Positions 9,509 to 18,838 of a DNA stretch of 64,000 bases are shown piece by piece. Origin of the DNA: Pantoea rodasii (GTDB lineage: Bacteria; Pseudomonadota; Gammaproteobacteria; Enterobacterales; Enterobacteriaceae); contig NZ_MLFP01000003.1 in the NCBI RefSeq assembly GCF_002095465.1, forward strand, positions 310,001 through 374,000, written 5' to 3'. Position numbers and translations under genes: made by a program. The first letter of the stretch is position 1. Every line of letters starts with the position of its first letter. The notes below the pieces were generated by a model. It saw only the letters and a list, made by a program, of their open reading frames with translations, ran no database searches and had not been told where the DNA came from.

Positions 9509-9805
9509 TGCTGCACCCTCATCATCAGGATTAGTGGCCAATTTCATTACGTTTTCACACTACTGAAAATGCAGGCGCATAAGCTTGAACGTTTGCGACA
9601 ATTAACATGACAAATTCGCGACAAGCCATATAAATCAATAAGTTAACTTTTCATTAACTATTGTATTATTTGAACTTAATCACGATTAAATAAGAAAATA
9701 TGATGGATGCAATAGCGAGAGGCACGCCGCAGCGTGGTAAATGATGATTAAAATCAGCGATTAAGGAGACGAGGCGAATTGAGGAATAGCGCGAGGGCGT
9801 GAGAA
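9509..9805 (-). promoter_or_regulatory. Promoter/control region of the sarcosine operon
   Basis: This AT-rich interval of 297 bases lies upstream of glyA and downstream of the second GlxA regulator. It carries three direct GACAA elements at 9597-9601, 9609-9613 and 9620-9624 (steps of 12 and 11 bases, about one helical turn), two of them within GCGACAA. An inverted repeat GTTAA/TTAAC lies around 9641-9657. Helically phased direct repeats suit AraC-type activators. No transcription start can be fixed by eye. Confidence 0.5.
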
Positions 9806-10859
9806 TCAACGCCCTTCAATGGTGCTATCAATATGAATAAAGAATGGGTCAACGTGTTGTTGGTCACGCAGTGCCGCCTGTTTACGCGCCAGGCTCGGCG
9901 GATAACCAAAGGCATCACGAAAATGACGGGAAAAATGAGCGGTATCAGAAAAGCCGCAGCGTTCACCTATTTCTGTCACGGTTTTCGCGCTGTACAGCAG
10001 CAACCACAAGCCGTAACGCAAACGTAAATCGCGGGCGAAACGTTGTGGACTGACTCCCAATTCTTCTTTGAATTTTCGCTCGATATTGCGCCGCGAGGTA
10101 TTTAAGCGCTGGGCCAACTGTTCAACCGAAATCACCTCTCCCATATGTTGAGAAATCAAATCGACCGCATTGCGCACCATGCGATCTTTTATCTTCTCAA
10201 AGATCACCGGCTGAGGTTGCGGATGATGCGTGGTGCGCGCCTCATCAATCAGCATGATGTGCAGACTTTTTATCGCCCATGCTCGCCCCAAATGACGCTC
10301 GATCAGATAGGCCGCAACATCGGCCGCCGCCACGCCGCCCGCACAGGTGATCAGTTTGCCTTCATCAACAAAAATGCTGTCAGCGACCGGGGTGATATCA
10401 GGAAAGCGCCGCTGTAAATCGCCGTGGTGATACCAGCTGACGCAGCACTGCTTGCCCTTCATCACCCCGGCCTGAATCAACGCAAATACCCCGGTACATA
10501 AACCGACCAGCGGCGTGCCAAACTGCGCGGCCAGGCGAATATAATCCAGCGCGCGATGGTCGATTTTTATCTTTTTCATCTTGCACGCCACCAATCACCA
10601 CGATGTAGTCAAAGTCTTCAGGGTTCTTTAACGCTTCACACGGCGAAATCACAGCGCCACAACTTGAGGTTGCCTCGTTGCCCGAGCTGGACATAAAGGT
10701 CCAGCTGCAGCGCAGTTGGCGGCTGCGGTCACCCTCATCGGCAGCCAGGCGCAGGCAATCAACAAACGCGGCAAACGGCAGCAGCGTAAATCGGTTCAGC
10801 AGGACGAAGCCCACTGACAGCGGCGTCGCCTGTTCGTTTGTTTTGTTACGGGAAATCAT
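9806..10859 (-). pseudogene. Second GlxA-family regulator (DJ-1/PfpI plus AraC HTH), frameshifted
   Basis: The N-terminal part (MISRNKTNEQ..., with IGFVLLNRFTLLP-like and CSWTFMSSSG segments) ends near DYIVVIGGVQDEK. The C-terminal part (from KIKIDHRALDYIRLA, with GLCTGVFALIQAG and an AraC domain RNIERKFKEELGVSPQRFAR ... CGFSDTAHFSRHFR) is in another frame. The switch lies in the A/T runs at 10563-10576. Unlike the other breaks here it needs one base removed (or two added). The likely role is a GbdR/SouR-like activator of the adjacent glyA-sox operon. It begins 18 bases after the AraC gene at 10878 on the same strand, so the two may be co-transcribed. Confidence 0.85.
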
Positions 10860-10877
10860 GGTGAAGTCCTTGATCCA

Positions 10878-11711
10878 TCACAGTGATGCCGTCGCAAAAG
10901 CACCGGGCGTGACGCCAAAATGGGCGCGAAACTTCTTGATAAAGTGGCTTTGATCAAAGAAGCCCACCTCACTGGCGGTATGGGCAGCATCGAAGCCTTG
11001 TGACAACAGCCGTTTGGCACGCATCAGGCGAATCTGCGTGAGATATTGATGCACTGATAAGCCGGTGAGTTTAGAGAAGGTGCGCATAAAGTGGTATTCG
11101 CTCAATCCGGCGACGGCAGCGATGTCACTGACCGCCAGCGGCTGATGGTAGTCGCTGTGCAGAAAGTCGATGGCATGGCGAATGTCGGTGCGCACGGCAC
11201 TGCGCTGGCCGCCTTTCAGGGTACGCTCGCCGTGTTGACATATCAGCGTGCTGAGCACCTGAAACAGTGCGCACTCCTTTTCGACCGCGTCCGGGCTTTG
11301 CTGCATCACGGCTGAAGCGTGCAGCATCTGCTGGGCCAACAGCGGATCATAGCGCATCCCTTCCGCACCAAAATTGAGTTCGCCCGTACCGCCAATCTGT
11401 GACTCGGCAATCTGGTTCACCAACGCCGCCGAAGGATAAAACGCACAGTAATCCCAACCTTCCTCACGCTGCACCGCTTCGCCGGTGTGTACTTCTCCGG
11501 GCAGGATCACCATCACCGTGCCTGCGGCAGCAATGCCCTGCTGACGGCAAATGCGGGTGCGCTGTGCACCGCGGGCAAACGCCGCGATCACGAATTCATC
11601 GTGGAAATGGGGCGGATAGCTGTGTTCGTAGCAGCGCGCCCGCAGGATTTCCATGCCGCCGTGCATTCCACGGTCACGCCACAATTTGATGTCATCACGT
11701 TTTGTCTGCAT
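10878..11711 (-). CDS. AraC-family transcriptional regulator (cupin sensor domain)
   Basis: The protein has an N-terminal AraC-binding cupin (residues about 15-90, HSYPPHFHDEFVIAAF with metal-ligand-like histidines) and a C-terminal AraC HTH pair (about 175-275, VAGLSEYHFMRTFSKLTGLS and EVGFFDQSHFIKKFRAHFGV). The ATG at 11709-11711 follows GAAGGA by 7 bases; a GTG one codon earlier is also possible. It is divergent from the azlCD-type exporter genes, so regulation of amino acid export is the natural guess. It may also be the first gene of a unit with the GlxA-type regulator downstream. Confidence 0.85.
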   Translation of the reverse strand: MQTKRDDIKLWRDRGMHGGMEILRARCYEHSYPPHFHDEFVIAAFARGAQRTRICRQQGIAAAGTVMVILPGEVHTGEAVQREEGWDYCAFYPSAALVNQIAESQIGGTGELNFGAEGMRYDPLLAQQMLHASAVMQQSPDAVEKECALFQVLSTLICQHGERTLKGGQRSAVRTDIRHAIDFLHSDYHQPLAVSDIAAVAGLSEYHFMRTFSKLTGLSVHQYLTQIRLMRAKRLLSQGFDAAHTASEVGFFDQSHFIKKFRAHFGVTPGAFATASL

Positions 11712-11814
11712 CACAAATCCTTCGCTGATGTTCTCCGGGAGCAGGATTTTACTATAGCCTTGCGTCCTGTGGCTTAATATTGGTGCATCTGTTGAGAAGG
11801 TTTGGAAAATTGTT

Positions 11815-12555
11815 ATGTCGTTGAAGAGTCAAACCCTGCCCAAACACAGCGATCCGCTGAGTTTTCGCGCAGGCTTTATCGCCTGTTTACCCACCGTGCC
11901 GGGTTATCTGAGCATTGGTTTCGCCGCCGGTGCCATTGGTACGCTGGCCGGTTTTTCCGTACTGCAAACGGCGCTATTGGCGACGTTGCTGTACACCGGT
12001 TCGGCCCAGTTTTTATTTTATTCACTGTGGGCGTCCGGCGCAGAAATGACCTCGGTGGTGCTGAGTGTGATGTTGGTTAACCTGCGTTATTTGTTGATGA
12101 GTTCGGCTATTAGCGTGTTTTTCCGCGGGCAAAGCGGCTGGCAGAAAGTCGTTAGCGGCCTGCTGCTCACCGATGAAACCTTTGGGGTGGCGGTGCAGCA
12201 CGGCAGCCAGCACGGCAAAATCAACTTTGCCTGGATGTTTGGCCTCAATCTGCCGGCCTGGCTGAACTGGATCCTCGCCTGTGTCATTGGCGCCTATGCC
12301 GCTTCTGCCGTACCTGAATCACTGATGGCCGGATTGAGCTTCAGCCTGGTCTCGATGTTTATTGGCCTGATTTTAATGACATGGTTTGCCAGCCGTCGTA
12401 AATGGCTGGAAACGCTGGCGATTGTTGTGGCGGTATCGGTGACGTACTTCTCGGCGGGACAGGTCGATCTCAGCGTCGTGGTGATTGTTGCCGCATCCAT
12501 TGCCGCGAGTTTAGCCACGCTGGTATTCCGTATGCAGCACAAGGAGGGAAAATAA
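11815..12555 (+). CDS. azlC: AzlC-family branched-chain amino acid exporter, large subunit
   Basis: The 246-residue inner-membrane protein starts with the family signature GFIACLPTVPGYLSIGFAAG and has about 6-7 hydrophobic segments plus the conserved LVNLRYLLMSSA stretch. AzlC pairs with the small AzlD to export branched-chain or related amino acids. It is divergent from an AraC regulator and ends one base before the azlD start, with the azlD ribosome site AAGGAGGG inside its last codons. The true substrate is unknown. Confidence 0.88.
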   Translation: MSLKSQTLPKHSDPLSFRAGFIACLPTVPGYLSIGFAAGAIGTLAGFSVLQTALLATLLYTGSAQFLFYSLWASGAEMTSVVLSVMLVNLRYLLMSSAISVFFRGQSGWQKVVSGLLLTDETFGVAVQHGSQHGKINFAWMFGLNLPAWLNWILACVIGAYAASAVPESLMAGLSFSLVSMFIGLILMTWFASRRKWLETLAIVVAVSVTYFSAGQVDLSVVVIVAASIAASLATLVFRMQHKEGK

Positions 12556-12556
12556 C

Positions 12557-12880
12557 ATGGAACGTAATGTCCTGATCACCATCGTGGTCGCCGCACTGGT
12601 CACGGCGGTCATGCGCGTGGGCCCGATTTTACTGCTGTCACGTTTTCGTCTCGCTCCGCTGGCGCAACAATGGCTGAGCTTTATTCCGGCCGGAATTATG
12701 GCGGCGATTGTAACGGCCGAACTGATTGAAAAACCGGCCATGACCCCTTCGGGCTTAAGTTTGTCGCTGCTGGCCGCGTTGATTGCGGCGCTAACCGGCA
12801 TTATAACGCGCGGGTTGTTTGCCACCGTATTAGCGGGCATGGTGGCGTATACCGCACTGCGTTACGGGTTTGGACTGTAG
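12557..12880 (+). CDS. azlD: AzlD-family small exporter subunit
   Basis: The 107-residue protein has three to four membrane segments (residues about 5-25, 40-60, 67-85, 88-104) and the family pattern of VTAVMRVGPILLLSRF near the N-terminus and IPAGIMAAIV in the middle. It acts as partner of AzlC. A strong Shine-Dalgarno sequence AAGGAGGG (12541-12548) precedes the ATG. A small GC hairpin (12894-12911) lies between this stop and that of the convergent acyltransferase. Confidence 0.88.
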   Translation: MERNVLITIVVAALVTAVMRVGPILLLSRFRLAPLAQQWLSFIPAGIMAAIVTAELIEKPAMTPSGLSLSLLAALIAALTGIITRGLFATVLAGMVAYTALRYGFGL

Positions 12881-12919
12881 TAAAAATATGAGGTGCGGCT
12901 CGATGGCCGCATCCCATTA

Positions 12920-13978
12920 TCAGCCTGCTTCTGCTGCGGGTGCACGCTTGCCCTTCAGCACATTTCTCAACGCGGGCTCAAGGTATTTGGTGATAAACCA
13001 GGCCAGATAATACAGCACCGTGGCCACCACAATCGGCATGAACAACATCATCCATTCGCTTTTGATAGTCACATTCAGTTTGATCAACAGGGCAATCATC
13101 AGGTTTTCATGAATCAAATAGAACGCATAACTGGCAAAACCGATAGCGGTAAAGAAACGCAGCGATAATAGACGTTCCATCTGTTTTGAATAAAAACTGG
13201 CAATAAAGAACAGCATCACGATCAGCAGTGGGATCACCGTCATCACGCCGGCATTCTTAACGTAATAACTGAAATTAATCAGCATAGCAAAAGCCACTAT
13301 CGCATAATGAAGTGCTTTATCACGGCCATGCATTCTCTCATACACCAGGCAACCGACCATAAACCAGGCGTAATGAATAAATCCAAACTTAGAGATAACA
13401 TCAATAAAAACAGGATGACCTAATGATTTTAATACCGAGGATGCGGAGAGCAGTAACATGGGCACCAGCAATCCCGGCAAACAATATTTTCGGCCCAGCG
13501 AAAAGTAGATAGCACCGATAATCAGGTAGAACACGGCCTCAACGTACAGCGACCAAAATGAACCCGCCATCGATTTAAATTCAATACCCGTTATTTGCGT
13601 CAGGGTTTCAGGATTGGTGAAGATCAGCCCAGGCAGCAGATTCCTGACATACGGCGTCATGGCCGACCATTCTGGGAAAAACCCACCCACAAAATAGAGT
13701 AGCAGACTGGCGATCAGCATCGCCGGGAACAGGCGTAGCCAGCGTTTCTTTAGGAAGCTGATATAGCTCTCCGATTTATCCAGCGTCATAAATATAACAA
13801 AGCCGGAAATCATGAAAAACAATTCTACGCCGAGCCAGCCATAGGAAAAAATTGGAATATGTTGTGTGATATTGGCAAAAGGCAATAATTCTGGCCAGCG
13901 TGCATAAGCGTGGTAGCCAATCACTAATAAGATCGCTAAGCCGCGCATTCCGTCAAGATGTTTGATGCGTGCGTGCAT
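12920..13978 (-). CDS. Acyltransferase-3 family membrane protein (OafA/YrhL-like)
   Basis: The 352-residue protein begins HLDGMRGLAILLVIGYHA, the acyltransferase-3 signature with the catalytic-type His in the first helix (YHA). It is followed by about ten membrane segments and FFMISGFVIFMTLDKS. Family members O-acylate surface sugars (O-antigen, exopolysaccharide, Nod factors) using cytosolic acyl-CoA. A GAGGGAAT ribosome site precedes the ATG. It stands alone, convergent with azlCD, so its acceptor cannot be inferred. Confidence 0.88.
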   Translation of the reverse strand: MHARIKHLDGMRGLAILLVIGYHAYARWPELLPFANITQHIPIFSYGWLGVELFFMISGFVIFMTLDKSESYISFLKKRWLRLFPAMLIASLLLYFVGGFFPEWSAMTPYVRNLLPGLIFTNPETLTQITGIEFKSMAGSFWSLYVEAVFYLIIGAIYFSLGRKYCLPGLLVPMLLLSASSVLKSLGHPVFIDVISKFGFIHYAWFMVGCLVYERMHGRDKALHYAIVAFAMLINFSYYVKNAGVMTVIPLLIVMLFFIASFYSKQMERLLSLRFFTAIGFASYAFYLIHENLMIALLIKLNVTIKSEWMMLFMPIVVATVLYYLAWFITKYLEPALRNVLKGKRAPAAEAG

Positions 13979-14314
13979 AATTCCCTCAGGAAAGATGTCC
14001 GGATGTGTAAACTCAACTTAGCACTGACACATCTTTACTCACAATAAGACTTAATCTGATTAAAAAATCATTTATCGCGAGTTTTATTAATCAGTGAAGG
14101 CTTGAATAAACACTTTTCAATGGACTGGCCAGCCCATTCTGGAATAGGCGTTAACCCTGATATTTATCAGCGCCCGCAAGGCTAATATTTAACGATAGCC
14201 GCGTTTATTTGACAATAAAAAACCAGCCATGATCAGAGTCATGGCGGTTTTGAATAACGGTGTTCACCAGCTGTGCTAATGGATTGAAAAAAACGCCGCG
14301 AGTACGTTCATTAA
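13979..14314. other. Intergenic region, no gene seen
   Basis: AT-rich stretch of 336 bases between the start of the acyltransferase gene and the stop of the binding-protein gene. Apart from the terminator hairpin at 14217-14251 I see no coding or RNA feature. Confidence 0.6.
14217..14251 (-). terminator. Intrinsic terminator of the receptor/binding-protein operon
   Basis: AAACC-A-GCCATGA-(6 nt)-TCATGGC-GGTTTT is an almost perfect stem flanked by A6 on the left and T4 on the right, so it can work in both directions. It lies about 65 bases past the stop at 14315 of the minus-strand binding-protein gene. Confidence 0.7.
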
Positions 14315-15325
14315 TTATTGCGGCGGCTGCGCCTGCAAAATACGCTGCGCGTCTTCAGCCGTCAGCTCAAAATCGTAGAACTGACGATAAAACGCCTGCG
14401 TTGCGCTAACCAAATCCAGCTGGGTAAACAGCGTCGGATGCAACTGTTTTGCCGCCCATTGAATCTGTAACGCCACCTCGGTGCCGTAGCGATCCCATGG
14501 AAACACACCCGCCGGATTCTGCCACACGCGATGTTGCTGGACGGCTTTCACGCTCGCAAACAACGTCTGATACTCTGAATCTGCCAATGAACCGGCACCC
14601 GCGCCGATGATAATCACATCGGGATTCCAGCGAATCACCTCTTCCGGCGAAATCGGCTTCATATTGCCGTCAATGCCAGCAGCCACATTGCGGCCGCCGG
14701 CGAGTTGAATCCAGGTATCAATGAGCGTATTACGCCCATCGATTTTCAACGGATGCAACGATTGGATATGCAACACGCGCGGGCGTTGCGCATCACTTAA
14801 AGCCGCCGTTTTTTCGCTGATAGCGGCGATGTGCTCATCAAGATAACGATTGTAGGCTTGCGCGCGTGCCGCTGCTTCTGGCGTGCCCACCACTTGTGCG
14901 GTGGTGGCTAGCGAGCGCTTCATCGAGGAGAAATCGTCAAAATTCATTGCCAACACCGGAATGCCCGCGAGTCGATATGACTCGGCATCAGGATCGTTGG
15001 CGGGCACAAAAATGGCGTCAACGTGACGCACCACCAGTGCCTCGCTGGCAAAGGTTTTACCCTTCACCTGCAATGCCTGCTGCAATGACGGCTGGACTTT
15101 AAACATCCACGGATGATCGGCAGGATGGTTCACGGTGGCGACAATGCGATCCCCTGCTCCCAGCGTCATTAGCAACGAATGATGCGCAAACCAGGCGTCA
15201 GCAATATGCATCGCCGGTTGGCTGATTTTGACAGAATTGCCACTGTCATCGATCACCGTTTGGGCTGAAGCCAGTGCACTTAGCATCCACAACGGCAATA
15301 GCCATCGCCACGTTTTGCTCATCAT
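14315..15325 (-). CDS. Periplasmic iron-siderophore/B12-type ABC binding protein
   Basis: The 336-residue protein has a signal peptide (about 1-21, MMSKTWRWLLPLWMLSALASA) and the two-lobed FecB/BtuF fold. The first lobe starts IDDSGNSVKI and the second has PRVLHIQSLHPLKIDGRNT and WNPDVIIIGAG. It starts 8 bases after the TonB receptor stop, so receptor and binding protein form one unit. No membrane permease or ATPase is nearby, so it must borrow a transporter encoded elsewhere or serve another role such as ligand relay. Confidence 0.85.
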   Translation of the reverse strand: MMSKTWRWLLPLWMLSALASAQTVIDDSGNSVKISQPAMHIADAWFAHHSLLMTLGAGDRIVATVNHPADHPWMFKVQPSLQQALQVKGKTFASEALVVRHVDAIFVPANDPDAESYRLAGIPVLAMNFDDFSSMKRSLATTAQVVGTPEAAARAQAYNRYLDEHIAAISEKTAALSDAQRPRVLHIQSLHPLKIDGRNTLIDTWIQLAGGRNVAAGIDGNMKPISPEEVIRWNPDVIIIGAGAGSLADSEYQTLFASVKAVQQHRVWQNPAGVFPWDRYGTEVALQIQWAAKQLHPTLFTQLDLVSATQAFYRQFYDFELTAEDAQRILQAQPPQ

Positions 15326-15333
15326 TCATTCCC

Positions 15334-17447
15334 TCAGAAGTTAAGTTGCATGGAAACCTGCACCATCCGCGGCGCGCCCAGCGATGCGCTGGCATAGCCT
15401 GCACCGCTATACCCATTCAACCCGCCGGGCACAATATTGGTCCAGTAATGGCGGTTGGTCAGGTTGGTGACATCGAGTCGGAAAGTGGTGGCGGTATCAA
15501 ACAGACGCGTTTTGTAGGCGGCACCGGCATCCAGCGTGGTATAGCTGCCCACCCAGCCGTCATTCTGATTGTCGGTCGTGCGGCGGCCGACATAGTGAAC
15601 GCCACCGTGAATATCGGTGCCGCTGAGCATCGGTAAATCGTAGGCCGCAAACAGGCTGGCCGTGTAGCGCGGCAGTCCGACAATCTGCTTATCATCGGTT
15701 TCTGTGCTGGCGGTATCCAGCAGGCGCGGATCTAACCACGTCATGCCGCCAAACAGATGCAGACGATCGGAGACGTCACCGTCCGCCATCAGTTCCAGCC
15801 CACGGTTACGCTGTTCACCATCAATAGCATAATCACCACTGGCAGTGGTGTAGGCAAACGGGCGTTTAATCTGGAACAGTGCAGCGGTCAATAGCAGTTT
15901 ATCCACCACCAGCTTGCTGCCGACTTCGACCTGGCGGCTGCGATAAGGCGCCAAAATCGCGCCAGCATTATTGGCCGTCGCGGGGGCGGTATCTCCCTGC
16001 TGCAGGCTATCGGCGTAAGTGACATACAGCGTCAGCGGATCGACAGGTTTGTACATCAAACTGGCAGAGCCGCTAAAGCCGTTATTCGAGGAATCGCTGC
16101 TGCGACTGCCGGTTTACTGTAATTAGACGAGCTGAGCAGGCTTTCGCTGCCGGCTAACAGCAGGCTCCATTGAGGAGAGAACTGCAGGTTATCACTCAGC
16201 AAGAATGCGTGCTGGGTGGCAGTGGCAGAATGATAGCGGTCAGTAAAATCAGGGTAATCCGGTTCGGCAAATGCCTGAGGATTGTCCAGCGACGCGCTGC
16301 CCAGCGTCGAGGACGCGCCGTTACGCGGATTGTAATTCTTCCAGACAAAACCGCGAATTCCGGTTGAAATCTGATGATGAAGCCAGCCGGTATCCACTTC
16401 GCCGTTGAGATTGGCCATATAGCTGTTGATCGTAAAACGGCTGGCCGTGGCTGAGGAGGTGGTTGTGGTGTAATCGCCACGGCTGTTGGTAAAGGTATTG
16501 GTCACCGCCGTGGATTCACGGTCTGCTATTTGGCGTAACACGCCCACTTCACCCTGCCAGTTTCCGTTGAAATCATGTTTAAGATGCATCCCGGCGGTCA
16601 GCGTATGGTTGTCATCGCCAGCGTAGGATTGACCTAAATGAGCGCTTTTAGGATCGGGCGCCGAGGGGAACGACAAACCACTGCCGAGGGCAAATTTACC
16701 CGGCAACCCTTTGTCATAGAAATGGTAATAACTGAAGTTGGTTTCCAGTACCGTTTGATCGGTCAAATTGGCGTCCAGCGCGAGGCTAAACAGCTGACGG
16801 CGTATTTTACTGCCTTTCACATAACCATCGCCTTCATCATCCAACAGGTTCAATCGGTAACGCAGTCGATCGTTACTATCCAGCGGACCACTAAAATCCC
16901 CTGCCAGCTGATGACTTAACCCGGTGCCCGCGCCCACCGTCACGCTGTTTTGCGGTGTATCACTGGCGCGTTTGCTAACGAAATTAAACAAGCCAGCAGG
17001 ATTGGCAGGGCCATACAACGACCCGGCAAGACCATTCAGCACCTCAATATGATCAAACTGTTCAGCGGCGTAATCGGTGGTCGACACCACGTTCAGCCCA
17101 TCGATCATACTGTTTTGCACCACACTTCCCTGCACGCCACGCGTTTGTGGACGCGCGCCATCCCCTTGTACCGAAGGCAAATAGCGATAAAGATCGCTGA
17201 CGCTTTTCAACTGCTGGCGTTTCATTAACTGCGGCGAGACGGTCTGTACCGACCATGGGGTGTTACGGACTTCCTGTTTGCCGAGATTGCCCAAGGTGGC
17301 TTTTTTATCCGTTTCCAACGGGGCAGAATTCGGCGAAGCGGTAACGGCAAGCGTTGGTTGCTCTGATGCGGCATACAGCGGAACGGCGGACAATAACATG
17401 GCGCTGGTGAAACCTGTTTTCACCAGGGTGATACGCTTGATAAACAT
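15334..17447 (-). pseudogene. TonB-dependent siderophore receptor, frameshifted
   Basis: Outer-membrane receptor for a ferric siderophore. The N-terminal ORF (16056-17447) has a signal peptide, a TonB-box-like PTLAVTA segment, and the plug domain (QEVRNTPWSVQTVS, TRGVQGSVVQNSMIDGLNV, NGLAGSLYGPANPAGLFNFV), then barrel strands. The C-terminal ORF (15334-16059) holds the remaining barrel from MYKPVDPLTLYVTY and ends in aromatic LNF, the outer-membrane insertion signal. Adding one T on the plus strand in the TTT at 16113-16115 joins them as SKTGSRSSDSSNNGFSGSAS for about 704 residues. The exact siderophore is not evident and I could not identify a Fur box. Confidence 0.88.
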
Positions 17448-17574
17448 GACTTTTCCAGGATGGCTGACGAAAGGGTTAGCGCGTTAAGCTAGCGCTATAT
17501 TTTCGATTATATATCGATAAAATTCGTCAACCTATTGTTTATCAGCGTTATATTACTGACCCGTCACCGTTTTC

Positions 17575-18588
17575 TCAGGCGAAAGGCCCGGGCCCGATGG
17601 ATTCACGCATCATGATTTCACCGGCGAAGATTTGGCGGTTACGCATTTCACCCCCGTCGAGCATCGAGATCAGCCGGGCGAGCGTTTCCTGAATCATGTC
17701 GGTCACCGGCATTTTCACGCTGGAGAGCGATGGAACAGTAAACGGGGCCAGCGGGATATCATCGAAGCCCAACACAGAAACCTGCGCGGGCACAGCAATA
17801 TTGTGTGATGCCAGCGCTTTCAACGCCCCAACCGCCATATCGTCGTTACTGGCGACCAGCGCGCTGAAACTGCTGCACTGTTTTAGCAGCGTTTCCACCG
17901 CCGCCACGCCGTTTTGCGCCTGCCACTTACCTTCAATGATTAACGATTCCTGCAACGGAATCTGATGCTGTGCCAGCGCCGACTTATATCCTGCCAGACG
18001 TTCCCGGCCAGTGGGCGAGTCCAGAGAACCGGTGATGAACGCGATGTCACGGTGGCCCAGCGCGATCAGCTTTTCCACGGCCACGGCGCTGGTATGCTGC
18101 TGATCGGAGTAAATGCAGTAGCTGTCATGCTGACGCAGACGGCGGTTAATCACCAGAATGGGATGTTGATGCTGAGCAATAATGGCATCCATTTCATCGA
18201 TGGTAAGAAAGCGCGGATAAATGATGACGCCGTCACAGCGCAAATCGAGCAGAAATTGAATCGCAGCACGCTCTTCTTCTGCACTGTGTTTGCCATCCAC
18301 TAACAACAATTGCCGGCCCTGCTGCTCCATTATCCGCGCTGAGTGTTGCATCAGTTCGGTAAAATAGCTGCCGGAATAAAGGGTGTTCGTGATCACCAAT
18401 CCAATGGTTTGGCTCGACTTGGTGGCCAGATTTCGCGCCAGCAGATTCGGCCTAAAGCCAGTTTCAGCGATGGCCTGAAACACTTTTTCGCGCTTCTCTT
18501 CACTGACATAACCCTTGCCTGACAGCACACGTGACACCGTGGCTTTGGACACGCCCGCGACTTTTGCCACCTCAATGATGGTTGCCAT
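17575..18588 (-). CDS. ascG: LacI-family repressor AscG
   Basis: The 337-residue protein closely follows E. coli AscG: LacI HTH at the N-terminus (IIEVAKVAGVSKATVSRVLS), hinge and periplasmic-binding-like sugar domain with LLVDGKHSAEEERAAIQFLL and VASNDDMAVGALKAL. AscG represses the cryptic beta-glucoside operon ascFB. Here it is divergent from ascFB across about 250 bases that hold the operator-like palindrome at 18762-18779. Confidence 0.93.
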   Translation of the reverse strand: MATIIEVAKVAGVSKATVSRVLSGKGYVSEEKREKVFQAIAETGFRPNLLARNLATKSSQTIGLVITNTLYSGSYFTELMQHSARIMEQQGRQLLLVDGKHSAEEERAAIQFLLDLRCDGVIIYPRFLTIDEMDAIIAQHQHPILVINRRLRQHDSYCIYSDQQHTSAVAVEKLIALGHRDIAFITGSLDSPTGRERLAGYKSALAQHQIPLQESLIIEGKWQAQNGVAAVETLLKQCSSFSALVASNDDMAVGALKALASHNIAVPAQVSVLGFDDIPLAPFTVPSLSSVKMPVTDMIQETLARLISMLDGGEMRNRQIFAGEIMMRESIGPGPFA

Positions 18589-18761
18589 ATTTCACTCTGA
18601 TTTACGCTGATATACTGGCAGTGTACCTAAGTGACCAATAATGCGGAGATTTTTCTCAACCTAACAACGCCTTTGATCTTCCCCGCATCCGATCGATATC
18701 ACATTTCTAAACATCCATTTTTAAATATCTTGCCTGATATGAGATTCATATTCATGATTTT

Positions 18762-18779
18762 GTGAAACCGGTTTCTCAC
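18762..18779. promoter_or_regulatory. AscG operator candidate
   Basis: GTGAAACCGGTTTCTCAC is an 18-base near-perfect palindrome with the central CpG typical of LacI-family operators, and its core TGAAACCGGTTTC agrees with the AscG site known from E. coli. It lies about 60 bases upstream of the ascF ATG. Confidence 0.8.
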
Positions 18780-18838
18780 GACTCGCAGTGACAATGCGAG
18801 CGCCCGTACCCTACTGCAAAACTAGAGACCTACAATCC

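Noticed and set aside
18788..18838. Upstream ATG of ascF at 18788
   Set aside because: The added residues have no counterpart in AscF and the segment lies between the operator and the normal start.
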